Shown one piece after another: positions 43,755 through 52,282 of a stretch of DNA of 64,000 bases (positions within the stretch are counted from its first letter, which is position 1; every line of letters begins with the position of its first letter). The stretch lies in the NCBI RefSeq assembly GCF_008271465.1, contig NZ_VMDU01000003.1, positions 248,001-312,000 on the forward strand. Reading direction: 5' to 3'. The notes beneath the pieces were generated by a model that did no database searches, was not told the origin of the DNA, and saw nothing but the letters and a program-made list of their open reading frames with translations. The translations under genes were made by a program, and so were the position numbers. The stretch is from Tabrizicola flagellatus (GTDB lineage Bacteria > Pseudomonadota > Alphaproteobacteria > Rhodobacterales > Rhodobacteraceae).

Positions 43755-44675
43755 TTACAGCGCGCCGATCTGGCGGGTTTGGCCCGTGGTTTCGGTGCCG
43801 TGATAGATCGAGAAGCTGCCGTTGCGGTAGTCCTGCGCATAGCGGGCCAGCATGGCGGCTTCGGCGGGGTTGGTGATCTGCGCCTGGGCGAGGTCGGCCA
43901 GCGGCAGGATGCGGTAGCCTTGCGGAAGGGCGCCGGTGACGGTGCCGTGGTAATAGACCGCGTGGCCGCCGGTGGAGCGGTCGTCGAAGGTGGCGTAGAC
44001 AAAGTCGATCTGCGGTTGCAGGCCGAGGGCCGTGAGTTTGGCCGTCAGGCTGTCGAGGGTGGGTTGCGGGGCGAGGGGGAGGCGGAGCTGGTCGCCTTCG
44101 GCTTTCAGAAGCACCCCGCCGTCGCAGGCAAGGACGGCCCCGAGGCGGCTGCCTTTCGCGGCGGCGGCGGCTTCGGCGAGGTCCTTCTCGATCCCGATGG
44201 AGAAGTAGTTTCCCCGGAAATAGCCGAGCGGTTGGCCTTCTGAGGCCGAGAAGGCCTCGATCCGGCCGATCAGGATCAGGTGGTCGCCCGCATCGACAAG
44301 CTGGTGGCGCGCTGCGGTGAAGCTGGCCAGCGCGCCGTCGATCAGGGGCATGTCGGCGGGGCCGGGCGTCCAGGCGCATTGGGCGAACTTGTCGGGCGCG
44401 CGGGAGGCGAAGAGGCCGGAGACGGCTTTCTGGTCCTCGGCCAGGATGTTGACGGCGAAATGGGGGGCGTTTGCGAAGGTGTCGGCGGAATGCGCGGTCT
44501 TGGCGAGGCAGACGAGGAGGAGCGGTGGGTCGAGCGAGACGGAGGTGAAGCTGTTGGCGGTGAAGCCGCGGGGCGTGCCGTCGGGTTGGCGGGTGGTGAC
44601 GACGGTGACGCCGGTCGCAAAGGCACCGAAGGCGTTGCGCAAGGCTTTCGGGTCGAGGGTCTGGGGGTCGGTCAC
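43755..44675 (-). CDS. Flavin reductase, RutF-like with C-terminal extension
   Basis: 306-residue protein. Residues 1 to about 165 are a flavin reductase domain (TGVTVVTTRQPDGTPRGFTA, NSFTSVSLDPPLLLVCL, FAVNILAEDQ) that supplies reduced FMN to a partner monooxygenase. About 140 more residues (after IGRIEAFSASEGQPLGYF) form a separate domain of unknown type. Overlaps the hydrolase gene by 4 bases. The partner is very likely the luciferase-type monooxygenase at 47462. Confidence 0.88.
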   Translation of the reverse strand: MTDPQTLDPKALRNAFGAFATGVTVVTTRQPDGTPRGFTANSFTSVSLDPPLLLVCLAKTAHSADTFANAPHFAVNILAEDQKAVSGLFASRAPDKFAQCAWTPGPADMPLIDGALASFTAARHQLVDAGDHLILIGRIEAFSASEGQPLGYFRGNYFSIGIEKDLAEAAAAAKGSRLGAVLACDGGVLLKAEGDQLRLPLAPQPTLDSLTAKLTALGLQPQIDFVYATFDDRSTGGHAVYYHGTVTGALPQGYRILPLADLAQAQITNPAEAAMLARYAQDYRNGSFSIYHGTETTGQTRQIGAL

Positions 44676-45457
44676 AGCAGCACCTCGGTCAGGAAATCGG
44701 CGACGGGGCGGTTGACGGCCGCCGGCGCCTCGGCCAGGGCCATGTGGCGGAGGCCCTTCAGGATCACCAGCCGCGCGCGGGGGATCTCCTCGGCGATGGC
44801 CATGCTCATCTCGGGGCCGTTGCCGGTATCCTCGTCGCCGGTCAGGACGAGGGTCGGGACGGTGAGGGGGGGCTGGGGGGCGACGATCTCGTCCACCCCA
44901 TGCGCGAGGATGCGGTAGAGCTTGACATAGACCTCGCGCTTGTTGGCGAGGACCCAGTGGCGTGTGAGGTCCATCAGGTCGGGACGGGTGGCTTGCGCGG
45001 CCTCGGTATACCAGCGTTGGAGGGCAAGCTCGACTGTGGCCTCGGGGCCTTCGGCTTCGGCCTGGGCGACGCGGTAAAGGATGGCGCCCTGCTGTTTCTC
45101 GGTCCGTTTGTGGGCGGAGTGGAGGACGACGAGCGCCGTGGTGCGGTCGCGGTGATCCTGGGCAAAGCGGCGCGCGACCATGCCGCCGAGCGAGAAGCCG
45201 ACGATGGCGGCCTTTTCGATGCCGAGGTGGTCGAGGAGGGCGGCCAGTTGGTCGGACAGGTCCCTGAGGGTCGGGTCGCCGTCCGGCGGGGCGGTTTCGC
45301 CATGGCCGATCAGGTCATAGGTCAGGACGCGGAATTTCCCGAGGTCGGGGAGCATCCACTGCCAGACGGCGCGGGTGAGGCCGAGGCCGTGGATCAGGAC
45401 GACGACGGGCGCGTCCTCGGGGCCGGTCAGGTCGTAGGCGGTGCCGTTGTGGATCAT
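44672..45457 (-). CDS. Alpha/beta-hydrolase (RutD-like position)
   Basis: 261-residue alpha/beta-hydrolase. Nucleophile motif GFSLGGM, oxyanion HGLGLTRAVW, acid around TGDEDTGNG and histidine LRHMALAEAP, which is a complete triad. It resembles the 3-oxoadipate enol-lactonase branch and is placed like RutD. Substrate unknown. It overlaps the RidA gene by 4 bases and the flavin reductase gene by 4 bases. Confidence 0.9.
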   Translation of the reverse strand: MIHNGTAYDLTGPEDAPVVVLIHGLGLTRAVWQWMLPDLGKFRVLTYDLIGHGETAPPDGDPTLRDLSDQLAALLDHLGIEKAAIVGFSLGGMVARRFAQDHRDRTTALVVLHSAHKRTEKQQGAILYRVAQAEAEGPEATVELALQRWYTEAAQATRPDLMDLTRHWVLANKREVYVKLYRILAHGVDEIVAPQPPLTVPTLVLTGDEDTGNGPEMSMAIAEEIPRARLVILKGLRHMALAEAPAAVNRPVADFLTEVLL

Positions 45458-45834
45458 TGCGGTTTCCAGGCGATGACCTCGACCTCGACCCGGATGTCGA
45501 CGAGGAAGTCGGAGACGAGGGCCGAGCGGGCGGGGGGATGGGTGGGGAAGTAGTCGGCATAGACGGCGTTGAAGCCGGGGAAATCGGCGCGGTCCTTCAG
45601 CCAGACCATCGTCTTCACCACGTCGTCGCGCGTGCAGCCGGCCAGGGCCAGGGTCTCGGTGATCCGGTCGAGGCAGGCGCGGGTCTGGTCCTCGATCGTG
45701 CCGGTGGTGAGGACCTCGCCGCCGACCATCGGGACCTGGCCCGTCAGGAAGACGAAATCGCCCGCGCGGACAGCTTTCGACAGCGAAAGCGTCCGTCCGT
45801 TGATGACCAGGGGTCCGCCGATGATCTCTTTCAT
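45454..45834 (-). CDS. RidA/RutC-family deaminase
   Basis: 126-residue Rid-family protein, which hydrolyses enamine/imine intermediates. It has the RidA signature in ARSALVSDFLVDIRVEVEVI (catalytic Arg) and AGDFVFLTGQVPMVGG. Start at 45834 (MKEIIGGPLV) with GGAGG five bases upstream is preferred to two in-frame codons further upstream. First gene of the minus-strand arm of the divergent cluster. Confidence 0.88.
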   Translation of the reverse strand: MKEIIGGPLVINGRTLSLSKAVRAGDFVFLTGQVPMVGGEVLTTGTIEDQTRACLDRITETLALAGCTRDDVVKTMVWLKDRADFPGFNAVYADYFPTHPPARSALVSDFLVDIRVEVEVIAWKPQ

Positions 45835-45888
45835 GCCGTCCTCCATGGTCCTTGGGTTTGCCATCGGGGCGCGGGGCCGGATTGCGGA

Positions 45889-45911
45889 TTTTCGTCAGAA
45901 AATGACGAAAA
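45889..45911. promoter_or_regulatory. Palindrome in the divergent control region
   Basis: TTTTCGTCA-GAAAA-TGACGAAAA, 9-base arms, in the 135 bases between the RidA gene and the aldehyde dehydrogenase gene. GACGAAAAA recurs about 15-25 bases upstream of the GlxA-type regulator start (around 49665-49673). Candidate operator shared by the cluster and its regulator. Confidence 0.55.
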
Positions 45912-45969
45912 AGCGGAAACATGCGGCATTTGCGCGCGGCATGAACGGGGAAAGGCCACGGAGGACGCG

Positions 45970-47442
45970 ATGGGCGAGATCAAGCGCTGCCGGATGCTGA
46001 TCGACGGGGAATGGGTGGGCGCCTCGGACGGGGGGGTGTTTCCGTCGGTCTCGCCGGTGACGGGGAAGGTCTGGGCCGAGGTGCCGGAGGCGACGGCTGC
46101 GGATGTGGACCGGGCGGTCCGGGCGGCGGACCGGGCTCTGACGGGGCCGTGGGGGGCGATGACGCCCTCGGCGCGCGGCAAGTGCTTGCGGAAGCTGGGG
46201 GATCTCCTGGCCGAGGCGTCGGAGGAGCTGGGGCGGGCCGAGACGCTGGACACCGGCAAGATGCTGAAGGAGACGCGCTGGCAGGCGAAATACATCGCGG
46301 AGTTCTTCCATTTCTATGCCGGGGCGGCGGACAAGATTTCGGGCGAGGTGCTGCCGATCGACAAGCCGGACCTGCTGGTCTTCACCAACCGCGAGCCCCT
46401 GGGGGTGGTGGCGGCGGTGGTGCCCTGGAACTCGCAACTGTTCCTGTCGGCGGTGAAGCTGGGGCCGGCGCTGGCGGCGGGGAATACGGTGGTGCTGAAG
46501 GTCAGCGAACACGCCTCGGTGCCGATGCTGGAGTTCGGGCGGCTGATCGAGGCGGCGGGGTTTCCGGCGGGGGTGGTCAACATCATCAGCGGGCATGGCG
46601 AGGTGGGGCGGGTCCTGACCTCGCATCCGCTGGTCGCGCGCGTTTCGTTCACCGGGGGGCCGGAGACGGCGCGGCATGTGGTGCGGAACTCGGCCGAGAA
46701 TTTCGCGGAGGTGTCGCTGGAGCTGGGGGGCAAGTCGCCCTTCGTGGTCTTCGAGGATGCGGACCTGGAAAGCGCGGTCAACGGCTGCATGGCGGGGATT
46801 TTCGGCGCGACGGGGCAAAGCTGCGTCGCCGGGTCGCGGCTGATCGTGCAGGAGAGCATCTCGGAGGAGTTCCTCAAGCGGCTGGTGGCGGCGGCGAAGG
46901 AGATTCGCATCGGCGATCCCCTGGCGGACGAGACGCAGATGGGGCCGCTGTGCACCGAAGCGCAGGTGCGGCTGATCGAGGCGCAGGTGGCGCAGGCGGT
47001 GACGGAAGGGGCGAAGGTCCTGACCGGGGGGAAGCAGCCCGCGCTGGGGGGGACCTATTACGAGCCGACCATCATCGACTGCCCCTCGCCGGACCTGACC
47101 ATCGTGGATACGGAGCTCTTCGGGCCGGTCCTGTCGGTGCTGCGCTTCAGGGACGAGGCCGAGGCCGTGGCGCTGGCGAACAGGTCGCAGCACGGCCTTG
47201 CGGCGGGGGTCTTCACACGGGACGGGGCGCGGCAGATGCGGGTAGCGAAGGCCATTCGCGCCGGGATCGTCTGGGTCAACACCTACCGCGCGGTGTCGCC
47301 CATCGCGGCCTTCGGCGGCGTCAAGGGATCGGGCTACGGCCGCGAAAGCGGGTTCCAGGCGCTTTACGACTACACGCGGCCCAAGACGATCTGGGTCAAC
47401 ACCTCATCCGAGCCCATCGCCAACCCCTTCGTGATGCGCTGA
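45970..47442 (+). CDS. NAD(P)-dependent aldehyde dehydrogenase
   Basis: 490-residue single-domain ALDH. VVPWNSQLFL, FTGGPETARHVV, SLELGGKSPFVVFEDAD and catalytic FGATGQSCVAGSRL (Cys) are all present. The closest named groups are betaine/gamma-aminobutyraldehyde type. A GGAGG site precedes the ATG at 45970. It is the first gene of the plus-strand arm and 19 bases ahead of the monooxygenase gene. Oxidises an aldehyde intermediate of the pathway. Confidence 0.92.
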   Translation: MGEIKRCRMLIDGEWVGASDGGVFPSVSPVTGKVWAEVPEATAADVDRAVRAADRALTGPWGAMTPSARGKCLRKLGDLLAEASEELGRAETLDTGKMLKETRWQAKYIAEFFHFYAGAADKISGEVLPIDKPDLLVFTNREPLGVVAAVVPWNSQLFLSAVKLGPALAAGNTVVLKVSEHASVPMLEFGRLIEAAGFPAGVVNIISGHGEVGRVLTSHPLVARVSFTGGPETARHVVRNSAENFAEVSLELGGKSPFVVFEDADLESAVNGCMAGIFGATGQSCVAGSRLIVQESISEEFLKRLVAAAKEIRIGDPLADETQMGPLCTEAQVRLIEAQVAQAVTEGAKVLTGGKQPALGGTYYEPTIIDCPSPDLTIVDTELFGPVLSVLRFRDEAEAVALANRSQHGLAAGVFTRDGARQMRVAKAIRAGIVWVNTYRAVSPIAAFGGVKGSGYGRESGFQALYDYTRPKTIWVNTSSEPIANPFVMR

Positions 47443-47461
47443 AATTTCAGGGAGATAGAAG

Positions 47462-48496
47462 ATGAAATTCCACCTCGCCATCAACATGGAGCGGATAGAC
47501 GACACGCTCGACATGAAGGATGTGGCGCGGCACACGCTGGAGATGGTGCAGATGGCCGACGCGGGCGGGTTCCGCATCGCCTGGGCGGCGGAGCATCACG
47601 CGCTGGAGATGACCATCGCGCCGAACCCGTTTTCCATCCTGACCTGGTGGGCCGAGCATACCAATGACATCCGTCTGGGCACGGCGGTGATCGCGGCGCC
47701 TTACTGGCACCCGATCAAGGCGGCGGGGGAGGCGGCGTTCGTCGACCTCATCTCCGGCGGGCGGTTGGAGTTCGGCATCGGCTCCGGCGCCTATCAGCGC
47801 GAGTTCGACCGGATGCGGCCGGGCCTGAAGCAGACCGACGCCTGGCGCTACATGCAGGAGATGCTGCCGGTGATCCGGGAGCTCTGGAAGGGCGACTACG
47901 CGCATGAGGGCGAGCACTGGTCGTTCCCGGCCTCGACCTCCTGCCCGAAGCCCTTGCAGAAGGAGGTCCCGGTCTGGGTCGCGGCCCGCGCGCCGATCAC
48001 CTATGACTATGCGGTCAAGCAGGGCTGCAACATCCAGTCCTGGCCGCTGACCCGCGACATGGGCGAGGCGCGGCTTTACATGGACCGGATGGCCGAGGCG
48101 CTGGCGAACAACCCGGGGAAGAAGCGCCCGATCATGGCGATGATGCGGCACACGGCGCTGTACGACCGGAAGGAGGACTGGATGGTCCCGGTCCGGGCGG
48201 CGCAGCGGCAGCTGTCGCAGTTCGAGAACCTGTTCAAGAACCTGGGCGATGTGGAGAACGGCTTTCCGAAGGCGATCCCCTTCGACCAGCTGGGCAACCG
48301 CGCGGAATATGACCCGGAGATGCTGTCGCGGAACCTGATGTTCGGCACGCCCGACGAGGTGATCGCCAAGCTGAAGGAATACGAGGCGATCGGGGTGGAC
48401 GAGTTCATCTATTATGCCTCCCTCGGCCTGGGGCACAAGGAACAGAAGCGGTCGCTGGAACTGTTCTGCCAGGAGGTCATCCCGGCCTTCGCGTGA
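47462..48496 (+). CDS. Luciferase-like flavin-dependent monooxygenase
   Basis: 344-residue LLM-class oxygenase using reduced FMN from a separate reductase. MADAGGFRIAWAAEHHALEM, IRLGTAVIAAPYWHPI and GRLEFGIGSGAYQREFDRM are typical. Members of this class (RutA, NtaA, DszA) break heterocycles, amines or sulfur compounds. Together with the RidA, hydrolase and reductase genes it makes a Rut-like set, but no RutB-type amidohydrolase is present. The end overlaps the convergent regulator gene by 20 bases. Confidence 0.92.
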   Translation: MKFHLAINMERIDDTLDMKDVARHTLEMVQMADAGGFRIAWAAEHHALEMTIAPNPFSILTWWAEHTNDIRLGTAVIAAPYWHPIKAAGEAAFVDLISGGRLEFGIGSGAYQREFDRMRPGLKQTDAWRYMQEMLPVIRELWKGDYAHEGEHWSFPASTSCPKPLQKEVPVWVAARAPITYDYAVKQGCNIQSWPLTRDMGEARLYMDRMAEALANNPGKKRPIMAMMRHTALYDRKEDWMVPVRAAQRQLSQFENLFKNLGDVENGFPKAIPFDQLGNRAEYDPEMLSRNLMFGTPDEVIAKLKEYEAIGVDEFIYYASLGLGHKEQKRSLELFCQEVIPAFA

Positions 48497-49652
48497 CGGT
48501 CGGCTCGTCGATGACTTCGTCACTCCTCGCGCGGGTTTCCGACGAGGAGACGAAGTCGAACGAGGAGGCCCCGCCCCGGACCGCGCGGGTGGTGCGCTGG
48601 CGCAGCGCCTCGAGATAGGCGGTCAGCGTGCCGGGCCAGGAGGGAGCGGCTTCCGAGGGTGCCCAGCCCTGGCGGTAGTCGCTGGGCCGGCGGTCGAAGC
48701 ATTTGCGGAAGGCGCTGGTGAAGTGCGACAGCGCGTTGAAGCCGGTCGCGGTGGCGATCTCGCGCACCGAAAGCCGGGTCGCGATCAAGAGGACGCGGGC
48801 GTGCTGCAGGCGGACGAGCGTGCCGAACTGCACCACCGAACAGCCGAGCCCGCGCCGGAACTGGCGTTCCAGCTGGCGCTGCGACAGGCCGAGACGGTCG
48901 GCGATCTCGGGCACGGGCAGGGGGTCGGCGATGTTCTTCTCGATCAGCGCGATGGCCCGGCGCAGGATCGGGGCGAAGGCCTCGGTGCCCTCGCCGGGCG
49001 TGCGGCGCTGCGGCCCGGTGGCGGGCCTGATCGGCTGGTGCAGCATCTGGTCGGCGACCTCGCCCGCCATGCCTTCGCCGTGGCGGTCGGCGATCAGGCG
49101 CAGCATCAGGTCGATCCCGGCCGTGCCGCCGGCGCAGGTCAGGATGCCGTCGCCTATGGTGTAGAGCTGTTCCACCACGGCGATCTCCGGGTGGCGTTCC
49201 TGGAACCCCGGCGCCCAGGACCAGTGCGTCGCCACCTGCCGCCCGTTCAGCAACCCTGCCCGCGCCATGGGGTAGGAGCCGAGCTCCACCGCGCAGAGCC
49301 GCGCCCCCTCGCGCGACTGGCGGCGGAGCCAGGCCAGAAGCTCGCGCGCGCCGTAGTCCTCGGCCCCCCACGAGCCGAGCAGGAACACCGTCTCGCCCCG
49401 CCGGTTGCGGTCGTCGAGCGGTGCGGCGGTGATCGACAAGCCGTTCGAGGCCGGCACCTCGGGGCAGTCGGGCGAGAGGATCTCCCACCGGTAGAGGGGG
49501 CGGGAGGCGAGGTAGTTTGCAATGCGCAGCGGCTCGATCAGGGTGATGAGCGTGGCAAGGTTGAAGCGCGGCAGCAGGACGAAGGTCATGCGGTCCGCCC
49601 CGGTGTCCTCGGGCAAGGGGGCAGGGGGCACCAGTATGCGGTTTTTCGCCAT
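48477..49652 (-). CDS. GlxA-type AraC-family regulator
   Basis: 391-residue regulator with an N-terminal DJ-1/PfpI-like domain (about 20-190) and an AraC helix-turn-helix (about 240-345; IADRLGLSQRQLERQFRRGL, FKRKCFDRRPSDY-like second helix). No nitrogen/carbon ligand is evident. Residues about 362-383 (ASSFDFVSSSETRARSDEVI) are read from copy D of a dispersed 67-base repeat, which appears to have replaced or extended the natural C-terminus. It lies next to the divergent catabolic cluster and probably activates it. Confidence 0.88.
   Translation of the reverse strand: MAKNRILVPPAPLPEDTGADRMTFVLLPRFNLATLITLIEPLRIANYLASRPLYRWEILSPDCPEVPASNGLSITAAPLDDRNRRGETVFLLGSWGAEDYGARELLAWLRRQSREGARLCAVELGSYPMARAGLLNGRQVATHWSWAPGFQERHPEIAVVEQLYTIGDGILTCAGGTAGIDLMLRLIADRHGEGMAGEVADQMLHQPIRPATGPQRRTPGEGTEAFAPILRRAIALIEKNIADPLPVPEIADRLGLSQRQLERQFRRGLGCSVVQFGTLVRLQHARVLLIATRLSVREIATATGFNALSHFTSAFRKCFDRRPSDYRQGWAPSEAAPSWPGTLTAYLEALRQRTTRAVRGGASSFDFVSSSETRARSDEVIDEPTVTRRPG
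48503..48569 (-). repeat. 67-base dispersed hairpin repeat, copy D (inside a coding end)
   Basis: On the minus strand: GCCTCCTCGTTCGACTTCGT .. GAGGAGTGACGAAGTCATCG. Stem GACTTCGTC against GACGAAGTC is perfect. It lies inside the regulator reading frame and beside the end of the monooxygenase gene. Confidence 0.7.
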
Positions 49653-49724
49653 GGGCGAAGGCTAGCCGACGAAAAACCGTGAGGGAAGGCGCAGGGGGGC
49701 GCGGCGGGCGGTTCTGTTGCAGGA

Positions 49725-49764
49725 CTGTGATCTTCGCGTCGCGCGACTGTCACCGGGACTTGCT
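49725..49764 (+). promoter_or_regulatory. Pho-box-like repeats before the first phosphonate transporter
   Basis: CTGTGAT (49725-49731) and CTGTCAC (49747-49753) are 22 bases apart, two turns of the 11-base PhoB repeat (CTGTCAT-type consensus), with GCGTCGC in between. About 50 bases upstream of the binding-protein start. Predicts PhoB control. Confidence 0.45.
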
Positions 49765-49801
49765 AGGCGGGGTCGAAAGCAACCTCCGACAGGACCATGC
49801 C

Positions 49802-50668
49802 ATGAACCGCTTCCTTGCCTCGGGCCTTCTGGCCGCCAGCCTTGCCGTCGCCGCCCCGGTCGCCGCGCAGGACACGATCCGCTTCGCCGTCACCGACATC
49901 GACGGGCTGGAGGCGCTGCAGCGCGAGATGGGGCCGTTCAAGGAGGCCTTCGAAGCCGCCTCGGGGCTGAAGGTCGAGTTCTTCCCGGTCTCGGGCCGCA
50001 CCGTCGCGGTCGAGGCGATGGCCGCCGACCAGGTGGATTTCGTGCTGACCGGCCCGGCGGAGTATGTGGTGTTCAACGCGCGGCTGGACGCCCAGCCGGT
50101 CGTCACCTTCAGCCGGCCGGACTATTATTCGACCGTGGTCGTGCTGGATGACAGCCCGGTCAAGGCGCCGGCCGACCTGAGGGGCGCCAAGATCTCGTTC
50201 GGCGAGATCGGATCCACCTCGCAGCACCTGGGGCCGGTGGATCTGCTGGCCAAGGCGGGGCTGACCTATGCGGTGGATTACGAGCCCGTGTTCCTCAAGC
50301 GCAACGTGGCCATGGAGGCGCTGATCTCGGGCGAGATCGCGGCGATCGGGCTGAACCGGACGCATATCGAACAGCTGACCGAGAAGTTCCCCGACCAGAA
50401 GCTGCGCGTGGTGGTGAAGGGCGAGCAACTGCCGGACGACATCCTGCTGGCCTCGCCTAAAGTCTCGCCGGAAGTCATCGAGACGGTCCGCAAGACCTTC
50501 GCCGAACAGGGCGAGGCGCTGCTGGCTGCCGTCACCTCGACCGAAGAGAATGCGAAATACATCGGCGGCAGCTTCAACGCGACCGTGACCGACGCGGACT
50601 ACGACGTGGTCCGGAAGATGTACGAGAACATCGGCATCAAGGAATTCACCGAATTCGTCGGCCAGTGA
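49802..50668 (+). CDS. PhnD-family phosphonate/phosphite binding protein
   Basis: 288-residue periplasmic binding protein with a signal peptide (MNRFLASGLLAASLAVAAPV, cleavage near AAQ-DT). FAVTDIDGLEALQREMGPF, EAMAADQVDFVLTGPAEYVV and FGEIGSTSQHLGP are in the PhnD/PtxB/HtxB family. Its ligand could be a phosphonate, phosphite or hypophosphite. First gene of a PhnD-C-E set with a methyltransferase, phnM and an acyltransferase behind it. Confidence 0.88.
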   Translation: MNRFLASGLLAASLAVAAPVAAQDTIRFAVTDIDGLEALQREMGPFKEAFEAASGLKVEFFPVSGRTVAVEAMAADQVDFVLTGPAEYVVFNARLDAQPVVTFSRPDYYSTVVVLDDSPVKAPADLRGAKISFGEIGSTSQHLGPVDLLAKAGLTYAVDYEPVFLKRNVAMEALISGEIAAIGLNRTHIEQLTEKFPDQKLRVVVKGEQLPDDILLASPKVSPEVIETVRKTFAEQGEALLAAVTSTEENAKYIGGSFNATVTDADYDVVRKMYENIGIKEFTEFVGQ

Positions 50669-50675
50669 GGCCCCG

Positions 50676-51479
50676 GTGAACGCGCCCGTTTCCCCTGTTC
50701 GGGCCGAGGCCGGTTCCACCCTGGTGGAGCCGGTCCTTACCGTTTCCGGCCTGACGAAATCCTTCGGCACGGCCGAAGTGCTGCGTGGCCTCGACTTCGC
50801 CCTGGCGCCCGGCCAGTCCACCGCGCTGATCGGGGCGAACGGGTCGGGCAAGTCCACGCTTCTGCGCTGCCTCGTGCGGCTGGTGGAGCCGACCTCGGGC
50901 CGGGTGCGGATGCTGGGGCAGGAGGTGGGGGCGCTGTCGCCGCGCGCCTTGCGGCGGTTCCGGGCGCGGGTCGGAATCGTCTGGCAGAAGCACAACCTGG
51001 TGCCGCGCATGTCGGCATTGTCGAACGTGATCCACGGCGCGCAGGCGCGCATGGCGGGGCCGCAGGTCTGGGGGCAGGCGCTGGCCCCGGCCCCGGTGCG
51101 GGCCGAGGCCATGGCCTGCCTGGCCCGCGTGGGCCTGGCCGACCGGGCGCTGGCCCGGGTGGACAGCCTGTCGGGCGGGCAGAGCCAGCGCGTCGCCATC
51201 GCGCGGATGCTGATGCAGCGGCCCGAGTTCATCCTGGCCGACGAACCCGACGCGAGCCTCGACCCCCAGACCGGGCAGGAGGTGATGGAGCTGCTGCTGG
51301 GCCTCGTCCGGCAGGACGGGCTGTCGCTTCTGGTGATCTCGCACCGGCTGGAACATACGCTGGCCTTTTCCGACCGGATCCTCGGTCTGGCGCAGGGCCG
51401 GATCGCGCTGGACCAGCCCACGCGCGAGGCGAGCGTCCCGGCGCTGCGGCGCTTTTTCGACCATGAGGCCGCGGCATGA
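50676..51479 (+). CDS. PhnC-type ABC transporter ATP-binding protein (first set)
   Basis: 267-residue ATPase for phosphonate-type uptake. GANGSGKSTLL Walker A, LSGGQSQRVAIARML signature, FILADEPDASLDP Walker B. Starts with GTG at 50676, seven bases after the binding-protein gene, and overlaps the permease start by 4 bases. Odd: about 20 extra residues before the ABC core. Confidence 0.92.
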   Translation: MNAPVSPVRAEAGSTLVEPVLTVSGLTKSFGTAEVLRGLDFALAPGQSTALIGANGSGKSTLLRCLVRLVEPTSGRVRMLGQEVGALSPRALRRFRARVGIVWQKHNLVPRMSALSNVIHGAQARMAGPQVWGQALAPAPVRAEAMACLARVGLADRALARVDSLSGGQSQRVAIARMLMQRPEFILADEPDASLDPQTGQEVMELLLGLVRQDGLSLLVISHRLEHTLAFSDRILGLAQGRIALDQPTREASVPALRRFFDHEAAA

Positions 51480-52282
51480 GCGAGTCGGCGACCCTTCCCG
51501 CCCCGCCGCGGTTCCGTCACCTGGGACTGACGGGCTATGCCGGGTTCCTGGTGGTGGCGGCGCTCGTGGTCTCGTCGCTGGCCGCGACCGCGCCGGCGCC
51601 GGACAAGCTCGTCAACGGTCTGGCGCGGCTGTTCGCGCCCTCGGGCCTGTTCACCCAGATGTTCCCGCCGGATTTCAGCCGGATCGGGCCGATTTCCTGG
51701 AAGCTGCTGGAAACGCTGCAGATGGCGGTGGCGGGCTGTTTCCTGGGGCTGATCTTCGCGCTGCCCTTCGCGATCCTCGCCACCGACCGGCTGTCGCCGC
51801 ATCCGGTGGTCCGCACGGCCGCCCGTGCCGTCATCGCGCTGTTCCGCACGGTGCCGGACCTGGTCTGGGCGATCATCTTCATCATCATCGTGGGCCTGGG
51901 CCCGGCGGCGGGCGTCCTCGCGATCATGGTGGACAAGATCGGATTCGCCGGCCGCTTCTTCGCCGAAGCGATGGAGGAGACCGACCCCGGGCCCCAGGAC
52001 GCGCTGCGCGCGATCGGGGCAAGCCGGCTGGGCATCATCGGCTCCGCCGTCCTGCCCGCCTGTCTGCCGTCCTTCACCGCCACCTCGCTTTTCGCGCTGG
52101 AGAAATCGGTGCGCGGGTCCGCCGCGCTGGGCCTGGTGGGCGCGGGCGGTATCGGGGTGGACCTGAAGGTCGCCTTCGACCTTTTCAACTATGACGAGGC
52201 CTTCGCGATCATCCTTCTGATGCTCGCGCTGGTCGTCGCGGTGGAACAGGGATCCGGCTGGATCCGCAGGAAGCTGATATGA
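51476..52282 (+). CDS. PhnE-type ABC transporter permease (first set)
   Basis: 268-residue inner-membrane permease with about six helices; the coupling motif is ALRAIGASRLGIIGSAVLPA and ALEKSVRGSAALGLVGAGGI is the C-terminal block. It overlaps both the ATPase gene and the methyltransferase gene by 4 bases. Only one permease, unlike the second set, which has two. Confidence 0.91.
   Translation: MSESATLPAPPRFRHLGLTGYAGFLVVAALVVSSLAATAPAPDKLVNGLARLFAPSGLFTQMFPPDFSRIGPISWKLLETLQMAVAGCFLGLIFALPFAILATDRLSPHPVVRTAARAVIALFRTVPDLVWAIIFIIIVGLGPAAGVLAIMVDKIGFAGRFFAEAMEETDPGPQDALRAIGASRLGIIGSAVLPACLPSFTATSLFALEKSVRGSAALGLVGAGGIGVDLKVAFDLFNYDEAFAIILLMLALVVAVEQGSGWIRRKLI

Noticed and set aside
43136-48496. 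Complete Rut pyrimidine operon
   Set aside because: No RutB and no uracil transporter; DUF1185 and an ALDH are not Rut members, so the label would mislead.
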